64,000 nucleotides of DNA from an uncultured Coriobacteriaceae bacterium (GCA_902777325.1 CACYTH010000001.1:158772-222771); one strand, 5' to 3'; positions 1 to 9,049 are shown, numbered from the stretch's first letter. The notes: generated by a model not told the origin, from the letters alone. Numbers and translations are program-made.

Positions 1-732
1 GCCGAGGCCGCATATCGCTACCCGCGCGCAAGGCGCGTGTTCCTCGTCAATGGCGACGCCTTCTGCCTGCCAACGGATGCTCTGCTCAACATCGCGGAGA
101 TGATCCACGAGGCGCTTCCCACTGTCGAGTCCATCGGCTGTTATGCGCGCATCACCAATATCGCAAGCAAGACAGATGACGAGCTTGCCGCACTTGCGCA
201 GGCAGGCTACGCGGACATAAACATCGGTGTGGAGAGCGCCCTCGACGACGTGCTCACCTTTATGAACAAGGGCTACACTGCGGCAGAGGCACGCGAGCAG
301 CTGGCTCGGCTCAACGCAGCGAGCCTCCCCTTCAACGTGAACATCATCAATGCCGCAGCCGGACCAAACCGCATCGCCGAGCATGCCGCCGCAAACGCCG
401 CGCTCGTCAATGAGGCCAAGCCCACGCTCATCTTTGTCTCTCCCCTGCACGTAGACTCAGGCACGCCCCTTGAGACGCTACTTGACCAAGGCGCCTTCGA
501 GGAGTGCACGCTCGGACAGTATGTTGAGGAGGAGATCGCCTTCTTGGAGGGGCTAGAACTGGACGAGTGCGTGTTCTTCGGAGCGCACGTCTCCAACCCC
601 ATCCCTGCAAACGGCTTGCTCCCGCGCGACAAGGAGGCGTTGCTGACCATACTGCGCGAGGGATTGGCAAGCACACCGCAAGAGATGCACAACTCGCATC
701 CCTCTAAAGGCGCAGAGGGCAGCCTCCGGTAG
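1..732 (+). CDS. Radical SAM protein, C-terminal part (5' end outside window)
   Basis: The reading frame is open from base 1, so the gene starts upstream and only about the last 243 residues are here. The visible part looks like the second half of an Elp3/MiaB-type radical SAM barrel: a GDAFCL segment after a beta strand, then INIGVESALDDVL and MNKGYT, which match the strand/helix that binds SAM and follows the search helix in this family. The CxxxCxxC iron-sulfur motif would be in the missing part. Similar proteins of unknown substrate are common in gut anaerobes. The function beyond radical SAM chemistry cannot be named. Confidence 0.7.
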   Translation, partial: AEAAYRYPRARRVFLVNGDAFCLPTDALLNIAEMIHEALPTVESIGCYARITNIASKTDDELAALAQAGYADINIGVESALDDVLTFMNKGYTAAEAREQLARLNAASLPFNVNIINAAAGPNRIAEHAAANAALVNEAKPTLIFVSPLHVDSGTPLETLLDQGAFEECTLGQYVEEEIAFLEGLELDECVFFGAHVSNPIPANGLLPRDKEALLTILREGLASTPQEMHNSHPSKGAEGSLR

Positions 733-803
733 AGCCTGGTAGGTCAAGCCTTACCGGAGGATGATTAGCCCTCAATGAACATGTACGAGTGAGACAGCCC
801 GCC

Positions 804-1055
804 CTACAGGATGGCCTTCTCCTCCCCACGCACCTGTGCGACAGCCTGCGCGATGAGCTCTTCGCTGACACCAAGCTCGAGAAGCTTCTGCGAGAGCTCG
901 TTTATGCCCTGCTCGAGACCCTGCTCGAGGCCCTGCTCACGAGCCTCACGTGCTTCGCGTTCGACACGTTCGACTCTATCAGCCCACAACTCAAGAACCT
1001 CGCCGCCCATGACAGCCCTCACCTTCTTTTGCAGCGTCTCGTAAGCTGCCGTGAT
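804..1055 (-). pseudogene. C-terminal fragment of an Rpn/PD-(D/E)XK nuclease-transposase family protein
   Basis: The last ~80 residues of this frame (VERVEREAREAREQ, a repeated GLEQGLEQG, then ELSQKLLELGVSEELIAQA) are the coiled, Glu/Gln-rich tail typical of Rpn-family recombination-promoting nucleases. The catalytic N-terminal domain is absent. The sequence upstream in the frame is rich in Pro, Cys and Ser and does not resemble the family. No good ribosome binding site precedes it. I read it as a decayed remnant; a short functional gene is possible but less likely. Confidence 0.45.
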
Positions 1056-1329
1056 ATGGTCTGCGTGCGGCAGCGTGCATGGGCATCCTCTGGGGGACGA
1101 ATACGGGTGGTGCATGTATTCGCTCGAGAACGCCCGCCACGGAATGAAAGCCCCGGCTCCGCGGAACGAACCTGCAGGTGAGTCAGCCGGAAACCCCGTA
1201 TAGCCGCGGGTTTCTGCGTATGAGGGTACACGGTCCGGACCGGACGTGGACACGTATCGACAACCGCTCCCTCCAAGCAGCTTTAGTGTATCACGTTAAT
1301 AAGTACATTTGTTCGATTATTTTGAGATT

Positions 1330-1355
1330 CTTCGCATGCCGCAGGCATGACGAAG
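1330..1355 (-). terminator. Hairpin downstream of patB
   Basis: CTTCG-CATGCC pairs with GGCATG-CGAAG around a GCA loop with one bulged base. On the minus strand it is followed by an A/T-rich stretch (AATCTCAAAATAATC). It lies just past the end of the PatB gene and probably ends that transcript. Confidence 0.5.
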
Positions 1356-1375
1356 TGCCGAACCGATCATCTGCC

Positions 1376-2578
1376 CTACAGCACGTAGCTCATCAGACGA
1401 TGGAATGCCTCTTGCAAGCGCGCGGTGGGCAGGGCGAGGTTCATGCGGATGTGCGTGGGTCCATGGAACATGGCACCGTCCTGCCAGGCCACGCCGACGC
1501 GCCAGGCCGCCTCCTCGAGCTCTGCCAGCGTCTTGCCGTGCCTCTCGAGCCAGCCGGCAAAGTCGATGAAGAGCATGTAGGTGCCCTCGGGACGCATGAG
1601 GCTGACCCCGTCGATCCCCGCAAAGAAGTCGCACGCCACGGTCATGTTCGCGTCAATCACCTGCAGCAGCTCATCCAGCCATGCGGCGCCTTCGTCGCTG
1701 TAGGCGCCGACGAGCGCCTCCTGCGAGAGCACGTTCATGCTGTTGTAGTGCGTGGCGTCTGACACGGAGCGCACGCGGTCACGCAGGCGCTGGTCATAGA
1801 TCACATGGTAGCTGCCGATGAGGCCAGCCAGGTTGAAGGTCTTGCTCGGCGCATAGAGCGCGATGGTGTTGTCGTGCGCCCACTGGCTCACCTGCTGGGC
1901 CGGGATGTGGGTATGGCCGGGCAGGATGAGGTCGCTCCAGATCTCGTCGCAGATGACGGTACACTGGTACTTCTCGAAGAGCTCCATGGCGCGCTCGATC
2001 TCCCAGCACTCCCAGACGCGCCCGCAGGGGTTGTGCGGCGAGCAGAAGATGGCCAGGTGGATGTGATTCTCGGACAGTCGGCGCTCCATGTCCTCGAAGT
2101 CCATGCGCCAGACGCCCTCGTCGTCGAGGACGAGCGGGCTGTGTTCGATGACACGGCCGGTGCGCTCGACCGAGCCGGTGAAGCCGACGTAGGTGGGCGA
2201 ATGCAGCAGGATTTTGTCCGCGGGGGCGCTGAAGGCGCAGATGGCAGAAACCACGCCGCCGAGCACGCCGTTCTCGTAACCGATGCACTCGCGGGTGAGG
2301 TCGTCGACGCCCTTGCGACGCCTATGCCAGTCGATGATCGCGTCGTAGTAGGCGTCCGAGTTGAGGAAGTACCCAAACAGCGGGTGCCCCACGCGGCGCG
2401 TGATGGCTCCGGTGATGCAGGACGGCGCGGCAAAGCTCATGTCGGCGACCCACAGCGGGATGGCGTCAAAGCCCTCCTGGGGCGCGGCGGGGGCAAAGCC
2501 TCCCGGCATTCCCAGCCCGTCGACGGCAAGCGCGCCGGTGCCAGTGCGGTCGATGATTGACGTGAAGTCGAACTGCAT
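1376..2578 (-). CDS. patB: PatB/MalY-type PLP-dependent C-S beta-lyase / aminotransferase
   Basis: A 400-residue fold-type I PLP enzyme of the MalY/PatB subgroup. It probably cleaves cystathionine or cysteine conjugates to homocysteine or a thiol, pyruvate and ammonia in the cytosol. Visible motifs: the early ADMSF segment, SPHNPCGRVW, CDEIWSDL (Asp to the pyridine nitrogen) and YAPSKTFNLAG, whose Lys forms the Schiff base. The start chosen is the ATG at 2578, preceded by GGGGGAG at normal spacing; the frame upstream of it is not protein-like. It lies just downstream of an amino-acid ABC transporter on the same strand. MalY-like regulatory roles are possible, and substrate cannot be told from sequence. 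Confidence 0.85.
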   Translation of the reverse strand: MQFDFTSIIDRTGTGALAVDGLGMPGGFAPAAPQEGFDAIPLWVADMSFAAPSCITGAITRRVGHPLFGYFLNSDAYYDAIIDWHRRRKGVDDLTRECIGYENGVLGGVVSAICAFSAPADKILLHSPTYVGFTGSVERTGRVIEHSPLVLDDEGVWRMDFEDMERRLSENHIHLAIFCSPHNPCGRVWECWEIERAMELFEKYQCTVICDEIWSDLILPGHTHIPAQQVSQWAHDNTIALYAPSKTFNLAGLIGSYHVIYDQRLRDRVRSVSDATHYNSMNVLSQEALVGAYSDEGAAWLDELLQVIDANMTVACDFFAGIDGVSLMRPEGTYMLFIDFAGWLERHGKTLAELEEAAWRVGVAWQDGAMFHGPTHIRMNLALPTARLQEAFHRLMSYVL

Positions 2579-2683
2579 GAGCGTCTCCCCCATTGGTCGC
2601 ATTTGATGTCCAGGCAAATCGTAGCGCAAGGAGAGGCGCCAGCGCACGCTCGAGTTGCACATGTCGGCGCCCAGAGAACAAGG

Positions 2684-2714
2684 GCGGCTCCCCGAGCACT
2701 GCTCTGGGAGCCGC
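2684..2714 (-). terminator. Terminator-like hairpin after the ABC transporter operon
   Basis: GCGGCTCCC pairs with GGGAGCCGC around a 13-base loop, just past the stop codon of the ATPase gene. On the minus strand it is followed by CCTTGTTCTC, a weak T-tract. Confidence 0.55.
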
Positions 2715-2740
2715 ATGCATGTCATTGATTAGGGTCCGGC

Positions 2741-3502
2741 CTACACCCTGTTGTAGGCGGCAAAAAACTCCTGGGTCTCCGGGTCGGTCGGGTGGTCCAT
2801 GACGTCGTAGGGGCTGCCGTTCTCGGCGATCTTGCCACGACGCAGGAGCACGATGCGGTCCGCCGCATCGTGGGCAAAGCCCATCTCGTGCGTAGCCATC
2901 AAGATGGTGGCGCCCTGCGCCTTGAGCTCGCCCACCATCTCGAGCACCTCGCCCACCAGAAGCGGGTCGAGGGCGGAGGTGATCTCGTCGAGCAGGAGCA
3001 GCTCGGGCTCCATCATGAGTGCGCGGCAGATGGCCACGCGCTGCTGCTGGCCACCGGAGAGGCGGTCGGGGTACTCCTTGGCCTTCTGGTCCATACCGAT
3101 GCGACGCAGCAGCCCCATGGCCTTCTCCTCGGCCTTCTCGCGCGGCCACTTGTGCACCTTGCGCGCGGCGAGCGTGACGTTGTTGAGCACCGTCATGTGC
3201 GAGAAGAGGTTGAACTGCTGGAACACCACGCCGATGCGCGAGCGCTGCTTGTCCATGTTGATGCTCGGGTCGGTGATGTCGGTGTCGCCCAGCCAGATCT
3301 GGCCGTCGTTGACCTGCTCGAGCAGGTTGACACACTTCATGAGCGTGGACTTGCCGGAGCCGGAGGCGCCCAGAAGCGCCACGGTCTCGTGCTGGTGCAC
3401 GTCAAAGGAGATGTGGTCCAGGACGGTATTGTCGCCAAAGCGCTTGACCACGTTATCAATGCGCAGGACTTTCTTGTTGTTGGTGAGATCAGTGCCAGCC
3501 AT
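2741..3502 (-). CDS. Polar amino-acid ABC transporter ATP-binding protein (GlnQ-like)
   Basis: A 253-residue ABC ATPase that would energise uptake of an amino acid through the permease encoded just upstream. It shows Walker A (GASGSGKST), Q-loop (VFQQFNLF), signature (LSGGQQQR), Walker B (LLLLDEITSALDP) and the switch His (MATHEMGFA). The proline usual in DEPTSALDP is Ile here, a common variant in this subgroup. Its ATG overlaps the permease stop by one base (TGATG), which suggests translational coupling. Substrate specificity cannot be read from the ATPase. Confidence 0.93.
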   Translation of the reverse strand: MAGTDLTNNKKVLRIDNVVKRFGDNTVLDHISFDVHQHETVALLGASGSGKSTLMKCVNLLEQVNDGQIWLGDTDITDPSINMDKQRSRIGVVFQQFNLFSHMTVLNNVTLAARKVHKWPREKAEEKAMGLLRRIGMDQKAKEYPDRLSGGQQQRVAICRALMMEPELLLLDEITSALDPLLVGEVLEMVGELKAQGATILMATHEMGFAHDAADRIVLLRRGKIAENGSPYDVMDHPTDPETQEFFAAYNRV

Positions 3503-4359
3503 CAGACCATGCCTCCCGTCTGCTCGCGCTTGCGCAGCCTCTCGGAGTACCAGTCGTTCAGCAGGATGAACGGCACGCTCATCAGGATGAAGACGATGCT
3601 CGCGACGATATAGGGCGTGAAGTTGTAGGTCTTGGCGACCACGATCTGCGCAGCGCGGACGGCGTCGACGGCGCCGAGCGTGGAGATCAGGCCCACGTCC
3701 TTCTGCATGGCAATGAAGTCGTTCATGAGGGCGGGCGCCACCTTGCGCAGACCCTGCGGAATGATGACCAGGCGCATCGTCTGGGTCTGCGTCAGGCCCA
3801 GCGAGCGAGCGGAGGCGCGCTGCGAGGGATGCACGTCCTGGAAGCCGGCGCGCAGCACCTCCGCGATGTAGGCGGAGTAGCTCATGACCACGGCGATGGT
3901 ACCGAGCACGGCCTTGTCGATGCGGCCGAAGAGCCCCAGTCCGGGGATGCCGAAGCCGATGAGGTAGAGCACGACGATCATCGGGATGCCGCGCATGATG
4001 GTGGTGTAGAAGCGCGCCACCACGCGGAGCGGGAACATGACCGCCGAGGTGGTCATGCGGATGAGCGCAAGCGAGGTGCCCAGGATGGCCACGCCGATGA
4101 GCGCGACGCCCAGGACGCGGATGTTGAGCCAGAGGCCCTCAAGCACCTGCGGCCAGGCCTGTGCGAAATACTCGGGCGAGAAGAAGGACTCTTTGACCCG
4201 AGGCCAGCCGGGAGAGTTCTTGAGCACGATGACGACGATGGCCACAAACAAGAGCGACGACACGACGCTCGTGAGGTGCGAGCGGAGGTTCTCCTTGCGA
4301 CGGTACTCCTCGCGATCCCGCTCGATGTCGCTGACGTCGTAGACGATCTTTTCTGCCAT
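3502..4359 (-). CDS. Polar amino-acid ABC transporter permease (HisM/GlnP type)
   Basis: A 285-residue membrane protein with a charged N-terminal tail, a first TM segment (VVSSLLFVAIVVIVL) and the BPD_transp_1 domain. The EAA loop that contacts the ATPase is visible (VLRAGFQDVHPSQRASARSLG, followed by IIPQGLRKVAPALMNDF). It is the middle gene of a binding protein-permease-ATPase operon read leftward. The permease belongs to the polar amino acid uptake family. Confidence 0.92.
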   Translation of the reverse strand: MAEKIVYDVSDIERDREEYRRKENLRSHLTSVVSSLLFVAIVVIVLKNSPGWPRVKESFFSPEYFAQAWPQVLEGLWLNIRVLGVALIGVAILGTSLALIRMTTSAVMFPLRVVARFYTTIMRGIPMIVVLYLIGFGIPGLGLFGRIDKAVLGTIAVVMSYSAYIAEVLRAGFQDVHPSQRASARSLGLTQTQTMRLVIIPQGLRKVAPALMNDFIAMQKDVGLISTLGAVDAVRAAQIVVAKTYNFTPYIVASIVFILMSVPFILLNDWYSERLRKREQTGGMV

Positions 4360-4447
4360 AGGTGATGATCACCTCGTTCATGTGATGGGAGGACGCACGC
4401 CAGCTGCCCGACAGGCTGCGCGGCCGCCCTTGTGCTGGCAAGCAAAA

Positions 4448-4478
4448 CGCGGCCGGCTGGATGCCCCAACCGGCCGCG
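4448..4478 (-). terminator. Intercistronic hairpin between binding protein and permease genes
   Basis: CGCGGCCGG pairs with CCGGCCGCG around a 13-base loop, then TTTTGC on the minus strand. It lies between the stop of the binding-protein gene and the permease gene. Such a partial terminator would let the binding protein be made in excess over the membrane parts, as is usual in ABC uptake operons. Confidence 0.6.
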
Positions 4479-4489
4479 CAGACACAAAG

Positions 4490-5368
4490 CTACTCGGCGA
4501 GCGTGGGAATGTCGGTGGTGTAGGCCTTGAGCCAGGTGTCGATGAGGCCGTCAACGGTGCCGTCGTCGAGGATGGCGTTCATGGCGTCGGTCACGAACGG
4601 GGTGAGCGGGGAATCCTTGACCAGGGTGATGCCCAGACCGTCGGGATCCTCGGTGCCGGGGATCTGGCCCACGACGACGCCATTGGCGAGCTGCTCGGAC
4701 TCGACCATGTACACGCACTGCGGGGTGTCGGTGACGAGCGCGTCGGCCTGGCCGTTGTCGACGGCGGCCACGGCGTCGGAGTTGTTGTTGAAGATGTCGA
4801 TGCCCTCTTCGGAGCCGCCCTTGATGATGTCCTTGACGTAGTCGATGGCGGTGGTGCCCATCATGACGGCAAACACGGCGTCCTTGAGGTCTGCACACGT
4901 GGTGGCGCTGGCAAACTTGCTGTCCTTTTTGACGATGATGGACTGCGTGGGACGGAAGTATGCGGGCGAGAAGTCAACAGCCTTCTTGCGGTCCTCGTTG
5001 ATGGAGACCTGCTGGATGTTGAGGTCCCACTCGTGGTCACCGGGGGCGCAGGCCTCGTCGAACTCGGTGCGGGTCCAGACGACCTCCTCCTTGGCGAAGC
5101 CCATCTTCTCTGCCAGGGCGTAGATGACGGCAGCCTCGAAGCCCTCGCCGGACTCGGGGTCGTCGTTCATGACCCAGGGCTCCCATGCGGGGTTGCCGGT
5201 AGCAACGGTCAGCTTGCCGGGCTCGAAGGTGAGGTCCTTGACGTCGCCGGAAGCCTCGGCGGCACCGTCGTCGGAGGCACCAGAGTTGGAGCCACAGCCG
5301 GCAAGGCCGAGGACAGTCGCGCCAGCACCGAGCTTGAGCATCTGACGCCTGCTGATGATGAAGTCCAT
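4490..5368 (-). CDS. Amino-acid ABC transporter substrate-binding lipoprotein
   Basis: A 292-residue SBP_bac_3 (family 3) solute-binding protein, the first gene of the transporter operon. The N-terminus has an ISRRQMLKLG twin-arginine-like motif followed by a hydrophobic stretch and lipobox LGLAGC, so it is probably a lipid-anchored protein on the outer face of the membrane, perhaps exported by Tat. The mature part carries the two-lobed pattern of this family (FEAAVIYALAEKMG, DLNIQQVSINEDRKKAVDFS, GTTAIDYV). Start ATG at 5368 follows GAAAGGAA. The bound amino acid cannot be told from sequence. Confidence 0.92.
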   Translation of the reverse strand: MDFIISRRQMLKLGAGATVLGLAGCGSNSGASDDGAAEASGDVKDLTFEPGKLTVATGNPAWEPWVMNDDPESGEGFEAAVIYALAEKMGFAKEEVVWTRTEFDEACAPGDHEWDLNIQQVSINEDRKKAVDFSPAYFRPTQSIIVKKDSKFASATTCADLKDAVFAVMMGTTAIDYVKDIIKGGSEEGIDIFNNNSDAVAAVDNGQADALVTDTPQCVYMVESEQLANGVVVGQIPGTEDPDGLGITLVKDSPLTPFVTDAMNAILDDGTVDGLIDTWLKAYTTDIPTLAE

Positions 5369-5522
5369 GACGGGGTTCCTTTCTGTCGCGCCCCACCACC
5401 GTGGTGGAACAATCCTCAGGATGGATAGCTACATAGTAAATGTTCGAAACAGCTCACGGGCACGCAAATGGCAAAGGTTTTTGATGCTCTGGCGTCATGG
5501 GCCACAGGCATGCACCTTGGCC

Positions 5523-6374
5523 CTACGCCTTCGAGACGCGCACGTCCCAGCCGGCGCCAAAGCCAATGCCGTAGCGCTCGACAATCGATGACTGGTTCAT
5601 GGTGAACGAGACGTTCATGAGCTCGTTGGTGTAGGCCAGAAGCTCGCCGGGTCCGACGTCGCCAAAGGCGCGGCAGAGGGGCATCTCCTCGTCCAGCACG
5701 AGCTCGCCTGCATGACGCACCTCGATGCGCAGGACGTCCCCATAGCTCACGCCAAGCTCCTCGAGGAGGGCTAGCGGGATGTTGGTCCACGCGTTGCCGA
5801 AGTTGGGGTCGACGATGTCGACGATGCCCGTCGCCACCCCGCCAGAGACCTCGGGCACGGCAAGCGGCAGCATCACGATCTGGTCGACCGGGTAGGCCGG
5901 ACCGACCTCCTCCCAGGAGATAATGCCGCTGGCCAGGCGCGCGGCGCAGTAGCCAAAGAGGTCGCGGCCGTGGAAGACCGAGGTGCCGCGCGTGTCGGGG
6001 TTGCGATTGACGGTCTCGTCGATCTCGCGGACCTCCGTGATGCCGATGTGACGGGCCACGTGCGTGAGGGCGCCGTTGTCGGGCGTCACGATGACGTGTC
6101 CGCTGGCGGTCTTTGCCACGCAGGCGCGCCGGGCCGTGCCCACGCCGGGGTCGACCACGCTCACGTAGATGGTGCCCTCGGGCCAGAACGGCATGCTCTG
6201 GTACAGCCGGTAGCTGGCGCTCCACACGTCGTAGCGCGGGATCTGATGGGTGCCGTCAAAGATCTCCAGCTCGCGGTCCATGCGCTTCACCACGCCATAC
6301 ATGGAGCTGACCGCCCCCTCCGCATAGGTGAAGTCGGTCTGGAACACCAAGATGGGCTTGTCGTATCTGCTCAT
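5523..6374 (-). CDS. SAM hydroxide adenosyltransferase (DUF62 family), copy 1
   Basis: A 283-residue member of the family that includes the chlorinase and fluorinase but normally hydrolyses S-adenosylmethionine to adenosine and methionine. Family blocks are clear: FQTDFTYAEGAVSSMYG at the start, VVDPGVG, TPDNGALT, FHGRDLFGYCAARLASG and a C-terminal GIGFGAGW. The start is the ATG at 6374, with AGGAGG seven bases upstream; the earlier in-frame ATG at 6413 lacks one. A second paralogue lies at 19,489-20,337. The physiological purpose in gut bacteria is unsettled; salvage of adenosine or control of SAM is likely. Confidence 0.87.
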   Translation of the reverse strand: MSRYDKPILVFQTDFTYAEGAVSSMYGVVKRMDRELEIFDGTHQIPRYDVWSASYRLYQSMPFWPEGTIYVSVVDPGVGTARRACVAKTASGHVIVTPDNGALTHVARHIGITEVREIDETVNRNPDTRGTSVFHGRDLFGYCAARLASGIISWEEVGPAYPVDQIVMLPLAVPEVSGGVATGIVDIVDPNFGNAWTNIPLALLEELGVSYGDVLRIEVRHAGELVLDEEMPLCRAFGDVGPGELLAYTNELMNVSFTMNQSSIVERYGIGFGAGWDVRVSKA

Positions 6375-6459
6375 GCGACCTCCTGCTTGCGAGTCTCTGC
6401 CATTGGGTAGCATAGCCCGACGCGGGACGGCCGAAAAGGAGAATGCGAGCTATGTTGCC

Positions 6460-6993
6460 TCATGTCTCCATGCGCAGGGCAAGGTAGAGCTCGCTCAGGC
6501 CGTCAAGCACAAGCGCCACGCCGCAGATCACGGGCAGCACATGGACGCCGGCAGAGGGGACGAGCGTCAGGAAGATGCCCACGGCAATGGTGATGATGCC
6601 CACGCGCAGGGAGAACTTCTCCGCCTCCTCCTCGTCGGCGGTCTTGGTGAGCGAGCGCGCCACGTCCCCCAGGCCCGACAGCACGACGAGCACGCCCAGC
6701 ACCGAGAAGAGCACCTTGGCAAACATGTCGGGGAAGACGCCCACCACGGCGCCGATCAGGATGAGCACGCCCGAGACGACGACGTCCTCGAACGGGATGA
6801 GGTCGATGCTCTGCGCCCGCAGGAGGTGTCCCAGGAGCGTGACAACGCCAAAGGTGGCGGTCGCGCATCCGACGAGACGCACGATGAAGGCGGTCACCTC
6901 GCCGGCATTGGAGAGGACCGCGGCGCCGAGAAAGACGAGCAGGGCACCTGTCATGGTGACGGTGAACCTCGTGTGAACGGTGCGATTCTCCAT
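6460..6993 (-). CDS. DUF308/HdeD-like membrane protein
   Basis: A 177-residue integral membrane protein with about six hydrophobic segments arranged as paired hairpins (GALLVFLGAAVL, ATFGVVTLLGHLL, VVVSGVLILIGAVVGVF, SVLGVLVVLSGLGDV, GIITIAVGIFLTLV, VLPVICGVALVLDGLSELYLAL). The repeated 'GxxxVxxGLxxl' hairpins fit the DUF308 (HdeD) family, linked to acid stress in enterics but of unknown role here. ATG at 6993 follows AAGGAG. It diverges from the PARG-like gene. Confidence 0.75.
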   Translation of the reverse strand: MENRTVHTRFTVTMTGALLVFLGAAVLSNAGEVTAFIVRLVGCATATFGVVTLLGHLLRAQSIDLIPFEDVVVSGVLILIGAVVGVFPDMFAKVLFSVLGVLVVLSGLGDVARSLTKTADEEEAEKFSLRVGIITIAVGIFLTLVPSAGVHVLPVICGVALVLDGLSELYLALRMET

Positions 6994-7177
6994 GGAGACT
7001 CCTTGCGACAGGCATGTCTAGCTTCTTTATGGTACAGGCTCGCGGGGCAAACGCGGCCCACGGTTCGGGGAGCTGCGCCATGAGGTTGGTGTGCAAACGT
7101 TTCAAGCGTGCGGCTATTTTCTCCATGGGCGGTTGTTGTTGGTAGAGTTATTCACCAACGCGCATGAAGGGATGCCC

Positions 7178-8020
7178 ATGAACCGTCAGCAGCAGCTTGC
7201 GGCGATCTTCGCCGACACGCAGGACATGATTGCCAACACGCCCCAGCTCAAGGAGGCTGCCCGCCGCTCGGCCGAGGCATCGCGCCTCTACGAGGCAAAC
7301 GACTGGCCCGAGCTGGGCGAGCCCGCTGGCGAGGGAATCGTGCGCGTGACGGGCCGGCGCAGCTTCGAGGCGGCGCAGGCCATAGCCGCCGAGCGTCCCG
7401 ATGCCCGCATTGCCGTGCACAACTTTGCCTCGTCCGTCCACCCGGGCGGCGGCGTCAAGGCGGGAAGCTCCGCCCAGGAGGAGAGCCTCTGCCGCTGCTC
7501 CACGCTCTATAGCGCCCTTGACCAGCGGCGCTTCTGGAACGCCTACTACAGCCCCAATCGCGGGTCCGGTGACGTGCTGGCAACCGACGCCTGCATCTGG
7601 ACGCCAGACGTCGTCGTGTGCAAGAGCGACGAGGCGCTTCCGGCGCGCCTGGCGCCGGAGCAGTGGATCTCTGTGGACGTGGTGACCTGCGCGGCGCCTG
7701 ACCTGCGCCGCACCAGCGCAAACCTGGCCCACCTGCACATGGGACGCACGACCAACGTGTCGCTGACCGAGCTCTTTGACCTGCACCGGCGGCGCGCGCG
7801 TCACCTGCTGACCGTCGCCGCCGCCGAGAAGGCCCAGTGCCTGGTGCTGGGCGCCTTTGGCTGTGGCGCCTTCTGCAACGATCCCTACCTCGTGGCAAGC
7901 GCCTGGCACCAGGAGCTCGAGCCCCTGCGCAGTTACTTTGACCTCATCGAGTTTGCCGTCTTCCACATGCCCTACGAGCGCGAGAACTACGACGCCTTCT
8001 GCGCGGAGTTCGAGGGTTGA
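7178..8020 (+). CDS. Bacterial PARG-like / TIGR02452 family ADP-ribose glycohydrolase
   Basis: A 280-residue macrodomain-type protein. Residues ~85-115 hold the signature FASSVHPGGGVKAGS-SAQEESLCR: the GGG loop followed by QEE is the catalytic motif of bacterial poly(ADP-ribose) glycohydrolases (DUF2263). Further on, LGAFGCGAFCNDP is the phosphate-binding loop of the macrodomain. It should remove ADP-ribose from proteins or nucleic acid in the cytosol. Start ATG at 7178 is chosen because AAGGGA lies six bases upstream; the ATG at 7172 is too close. No ADP-ribosyltransferase is visible nearby. Confidence 0.88.
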   Translation: MNRQQQLAAIFADTQDMIANTPQLKEAARRSAEASRLYEANDWPELGEPAGEGIVRVTGRRSFEAAQAIAAERPDARIAVHNFASSVHPGGGVKAGSSAQEESLCRCSTLYSALDQRRFWNAYYSPNRGSGDVLATDACIWTPDVVVCKSDEALPARLAPEQWISVDVVTCAAPDLRRTSANLAHLHMGRTTNVSLTELFDLHRRRARHLLTVAAAEKAQCLVLGAFGCGAFCNDPYLVASAWHQELEPLRSYFDLIEFAVFHMPYERENYDAFCAEFEG

Positions 8021-8042
8021 CGGTAAGCGCGGGGTGAGCACC

Positions 8043-8166
8043 ACCGGTCCGCTCCGAGAGACACAACGGGGGCTCGTTCCGGCCGGATAGACGGACCAGT
8101 GGCGACTGGTCCGCTCCGGGTGACGCAACGGCGGCTCGTTCCGGCCCGATCGACGGACCAGTGGCG
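8043..8166. repeat. Two tandem 62-bp repeats at a convergent gene junction
   Basis: Two head-to-tail units, 8043-8104 and 8105-8166, agree at about 55 of 62 positions by eye. Each unit is bounded by GGTCCG and CGGACC in inverted orientation and contains GGCTCGTTCCGGCC. The pair fills the gap between the stops of the PARG-like gene and nudC, so it may act as a two-way terminator. It matches no repeat class I know. Confidence 0.8.
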
Positions 8167-8191
8167 CACATAAGGTAACGCTACAAGCCAT

Positions 8192-9049
8192 CTACCTGCG
8201 CAAATGCTTGTCGCGCCACAGACACATCATCTCATTGGTGAGCGAGAGGTCGTCGGGCTGCCCCGGTATCTCGGTCGGGCCCGCCCAGACCGCACGGCCA
8301 AGCTCCTCCTTGTCCATGTGCAGCGTCGGGTCGCCCACAACGTCGCACCAATAGCCCGACAGAACATCGCCCGCCACGCCCCACGGTTGCGACTTGTAGT
8401 AGGTGATGTTGGTGACCTCGAGGCCAAGCTCCTCGCGCACCTCGCGCCGCACGCAGTCCTCGATGGTCTCCCCTATCTCGACAAACCCCGCCACCAGAGC
8501 GTCGATGGGCATGTAGCGCCCGCGGGCGTAGCGGGTGAGCACGATCTTCTCGCGCTTCGGGTCACGCACGCAGACGATGACCGCGGGGTTGATCCGCGGA
8601 AAGACGACGTTGCCGCAGCTGGGGCACGTGAGCGCACGGAGCGTCGCATGGTGCGCCGTCGGAGTGCCACATGCGCCGCAGAATCGATGGTTGGCATACC
8701 ATCCGCCCAGATGGACGGCTGTGTAGACGACGTACATCAGCTCGCGAGGGCCGCGCCCGTCCATGCGCAGGACCCGATTGTGGGTGAGCTCGAAGCCAGC
8801 GGGAGGGTCGGCAAGGCCGCGGTCGGGCGCAAGCCAGCATGACGTGCCGTCCAGCGCAAAGAGGTAGGTGAGCCCCTCCGGACCGACATCGACGCCCACC
8901 TCGGGCAACGAGAAGCTCGGCTCGGGCTCGTCGATGCAACGCACCGCCACGTCCTGCCCCCGCACAAAGAGCACGGGGTCGCCCTTTGAGGGCATCGTCT
9001 GCGGCTGATACTCGTTTTTGAGCGCATGCGGCGCGATGTCCTGAATCAT
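8192..9049 (-). CDS. nudC: NAD+ diphosphatase (NudC-like Nudix hydrolase)
   Basis: A 285-residue protein with the NudC layout: an N-terminal domain, a four-cysteine zinc ribbon (FCGACG ... CPSCG), then the Nudix domain with box GFVEIGETIEDCVRREVREELG. It cleaves NADH/NAD+ to NMN and AMP, and NudC can remove NAD caps from RNA. The NADH-specific motif SQPWPFPxS is altered to SQPWGVAGDVLSGY, so substrate preference may differ. Start is the ATG at 9049 behind GGGGGAG; an earlier ATG at 9091 lacks a site. It converges on the PARG-like gene. Confidence 0.87.
   Translation of the reverse strand: MIQDIAPHALKNEYQPQTMPSKGDPVLFVRGQDVAVRCIDEPEPSFSLPEVGVDVGPEGLTYLFALDGTSCWLAPDRGLADPPAGFELTHNRVLRMDGRGPRELMYVVYTAVHLGGWYANHRFCGACGTPTAHHATLRALTCPSCGNVVFPRINPAVIVCVRDPKREKIVLTRYARGRYMPIDALVAGFVEIGETIEDCVRREVREELGLEVTNITYYKSQPWGVAGDVLSGYWCDVVGDPTLHMDKEELGRAVWAGPTEIPGQPDDLSLTNEMMCLWRDKHLRR

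Noticed and set aside
1056..1253. N-terminal part of the Rpn-like frame as a real gene start
   Set aside because: Composition and sequence do not match the family and no ribosome site is present.
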